NCBI GenBank assembly: GCA_021299385.1
Contig: JAJTGZ010000011.1
Coordinates: 1 to 49,355, forward strand
DNA from: Phycisphaeraceae bacterium
GTDB lineage: Bacteria; Planctomycetota; Phycisphaerae; Phycisphaerales; UBA1924
Length of the DNA stretch: 49,355 nucleotides
Reading direction: 5' to 3'
The stretch's first letter is position 1; each line of letters begins with the position of its first letter. The notes beneath the pieces are model-generated. The model was not told where the DNA came from. It saw only the letters and a list, made by a program, of their open reading frames with translations, and made no database searches. Positions 48,234-49,355 of this stretch are shown here, piece by piece. The position numbers and the translations under genes were made by a program.

Positions 48234-48704
48234 TCACTTGCTCGCGGCAACCTTGGCCGGCTTTGCAACCTTCGCCGCTGGCTTGGGGGCAGCTTTGGGT
48301 GCGTCTGCAAACTCGATCCCAGTTTTGATCCCCGACTTACCCATGTGCGCCTTGGAGGCCTTGACGGCCGTCTCGCAGATGGTGTCGAAGGCCTTGGTGT
48401 CGTGGATGGCCAGTTCGCTGAGCATCTTGCGGTTGAGGAGGATGCCGCTCATGCGCAGCCCGTTGACGAAGATGGAGTAGCGCGTGCCGCGGATTTTGCA
48501 GGCCGCGGTCAGGCGTGTGATCCAGAGCGAGCGCATGTCGCGCTTGCGCAGCCGGCGGTGGCGGTACTTAAAGACGCCGGCCTTGACGAGGCCGACCTTT
48601 GCCTTCCACTTGTGCTTAGAGCGTGCGCCGTAGAAACCACGGGCCAGGCGGAGCAACTTCTTACGGGCTTGGGTGCGAGCGGCACCTTTACGAACGCGTG
48701 GCAT
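48234..48704 (-). CDS. rplT: 50S ribosomal protein bL20 with C-terminal tail
   Basis: bL20 is an early 23S rRNA assembly protein and, in many bacteria, a repressor of its own operon. The 156-residue protein starts MPRVRKGAARTQARKKLLRLARGFYGARSK and continues through RRLRKRDMRSLWITRL and YSIFVNGLRMSGILLNRKML. It is about 38 residues longer than usual because of an Ala/Lys/Pro tail (KVAKPAKVAASK). GGAGG precedes the ATG at 48704; the upstream open frame is not coding. bL35 lies 161 bp upstream. Confidence 0.97.
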   Translation of the reverse strand: MPRVRKGAARTQARKKLLRLARGFYGARSKHKWKAKVGLVKAGVFKYRHRRLRKRDMRSLWITRLTAACKIRGTRYSIFVNGLRMSGILLNRKMLSELAIHDTKAFDTICETAVKASKAHMGKSGIKTGIEFADAPKAAPKPAAKVAKPAKVAASK

Positions 48705-48865
48705 AGGCCACCTCCAGGTTATCGCCGGCACGGGGATGGGCCAGCGCGGCCCATGCTTTGACTCCCGGCAGACCGATGCGCCCCGCGACCCTTGCGGGCG
48801 GGGGCAATGCGGCATGCGGGCACTCCTGCCGGCACGCCACGGGTTCATTGACCAACATCACTTGA
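48705..48865 (-). promoter_or_regulatory. hairpin-rich gap between rpmI and rplT
   Basis: Usually rpmI and rplT are almost contiguous. This 161-bp gap contains an exact ATGGGCC/GGCCCAT stem (48735-48753) just before the bL20 ribosome binding site, and other GC stems (for example CCCGCAAGGGTCGCGGG near 48795). It could hold an rRNA-mimicking site for bL20 autoregulation. No gene is seen. Confidence 0.35.
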
Positions 48866-49174
48866 TCACTTGCCAGCGGCGGCGGCCTTGGCGGCCTTTG
48901 CAGCCTTGAGTGCCTTGCTCTGGGCGGGTGAGGGGCTTTTGCGGATCGTTGCCAGGGACTGGTCCCGGCCGCGTAGCCGGCGGTGCAACTGACGCTCGAG
49001 TGCCTTGGCGTCGGCGTTGGATGCCAGGCGGTCGCGGCGCAACTTGCGGAGGCGGTTGGGGCTTTTGCCGCTCTTTAAGTGCTTGCTGTTGGCGCTCTTG
49101 TGCTTGACAAGGCCAGACTTGGTAACACGCACTCGCTTGAGCAGGCCCTTGTGCGGTTTGTTCTTCTTCTGCAT
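48866..49174 (-). CDS. rpmI: 50S ribosomal protein bL35 with C-terminal tail
   Basis: bL35 binds 23S rRNA. The 102-residue protein has the family start QKKNKPHKGLLKRVRVTKSG and KHKSANSKHLKSGKSPNRLRKLRRD, then an added section rich in Arg and ending ALKAAKAAKAAAAGK. Typical bL35 has about 65 residues. The start at 49174 is fixed by homology. The usual upstream gene infC is not in the 180 bp left in the window. Confidence 0.93.
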   Translation of the reverse strand: MQKKNKPHKGLLKRVRVTKSGLVKHKSANSKHLKSGKSPNRLRKLRRDRLASNADAKALERQLHRRLRGRDQSLATIRKSPSPAQSKALKAAKAAKAAAAGK

Positions 49175-49300
49175 GCTTCGCTCCAACCAAAGATGGCGAA
49201 TCTGACCCGGGCCGTTTTGAGCCTGGCCTAGATGATAGACCCGCGTGGCGGCCCTGTCGAGCGGGGGAAGTGAACCCGAATATCCACCTGAAATGCACAA

Positions 49301-49317
49301 GAGGTTCGCGGAGGGGG
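49301..49317 (+). repeat. 17-bp match to the 28720-28763 repeat tract
   Basis: GAGGTTCGCGGAGGGGG is the inverse of 28744-28760 and probably belongs to another dispersed family that continues past the window end. Confidence 0.5.
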
Positions 49318-49355
49318 AGGTTGATGGGGTGCAGGGGTGCAGTGGTGTAGGTGCA

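Noticed and set aside
1-49355. CRISPR array
   Set aside because: None of the repeats is a regularly spaced direct repeat with unique spacers, and no cas gene is present.
1-49355. IS elements, integrases or prophage genes
   Set aside because: No transposase, integrase or structural phage protein is recognisable in any frame. The dispersed repeats are too short to encode their own enzymes.

Overview
The window is GC-rich bacterial chromosome with no phage, IS element, CRISPR array or rRNA. The best guess for the source is a planctomycete of the Phycisphaerae type. Three things suggest this: two secreted proteins end in a PTPGAA sorting tail (Pro-rich motif, hydrophobic helix, Arg cluster); a DUF1800/DUF1501 pair and a VWA/giant low-complexity membrane protein pair are present; and there is an outer-membrane and LPS toolkit. 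Taxonomy is an inference from gene content only. About 45 protein genes and two tRNA genes (Phe-GAA, Ser-CGA) can be supported.

Layout. 1-4.4 kb: end of an unknown gene, a GT87 membrane glycosyltransferase, a small membrane protein, tRNA-Phe, phenylalanine 4-hydroxylase and ribosomal protein bL9. 4.6-7.6 kb: DUF1800 and DUF1501 pair. 7.7-12.1 kb: ABC exporter, RluB-type pseudouridine synthase, triosephosphate isomerase. 12.2-14.3 kb: LPS-kinase-like protein, small membrane protein, LPS-core-type glycosyltransferase. 14.4-17.2 kb: ScpB and a lipoyl E2 acyltransferase. 17.2-19.6 kb: PhnP-like metallo-hydrolase, PilZ protein, outer-membrane-barrel-like protein. 19.7-23.3 kb: HU/IHF protein, secreted SPOR-like protein, FlgM, FtsY, tRNA-Ser. 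23.5-26.2 kb: CysE-CysK cysteine synthesis pair facing ComB. 26.2-30.7 kb: two PTPGAA-tail proteins, a MoeB/ThiF-like E1 enzyme, an 87-residue protein, a half-size EamA transporter, a lone NuoC. 30.9-33.6 kb: cytochrome P450 and a sugar-type periplasmic binding protein. 33.7-39.6 kb: VWA protein and a 930-residue partly disordered membrane protein. 39.8-42.4 kb: mreB-mreC-mreD cell-shape operon. 42.4-44.6 kb: three poorly known genes. 45.0-49.2 kb: GAPDH, CDGSH protein, ornithine carbamoyltransferase, fungal-type cytosine deaminase, and bL20 and bL35.

Two signals run across the whole window and are not explained by the gene list. First, at least eleven genes on both strands carry a TAnnnT (-10-like) hexamer only 5-6 nt before the start codon and have no Shine-Dalgarno sequence. 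This is the arrangement of leaderless mRNAs, and it also fixes several GTG starts. Other genes (phenylalanine hydroxylase, bL9, DUF1800, GAPDH, the binding protein, CDGSH) have clear GGAG-type ribosome binding sites, so two initiation modes seem to coexist. Second, the spacers are packed with at least six families of small dispersed repeats: a roughly 80-100 bp CTCAGAGGACGGAGG element at six places, TCC-loop hairpins, a CCCCTCCCC hairpin at four places, and heptanucleotide tandem repeats. Some of these repeats supply the stop codons of adjacent genes.
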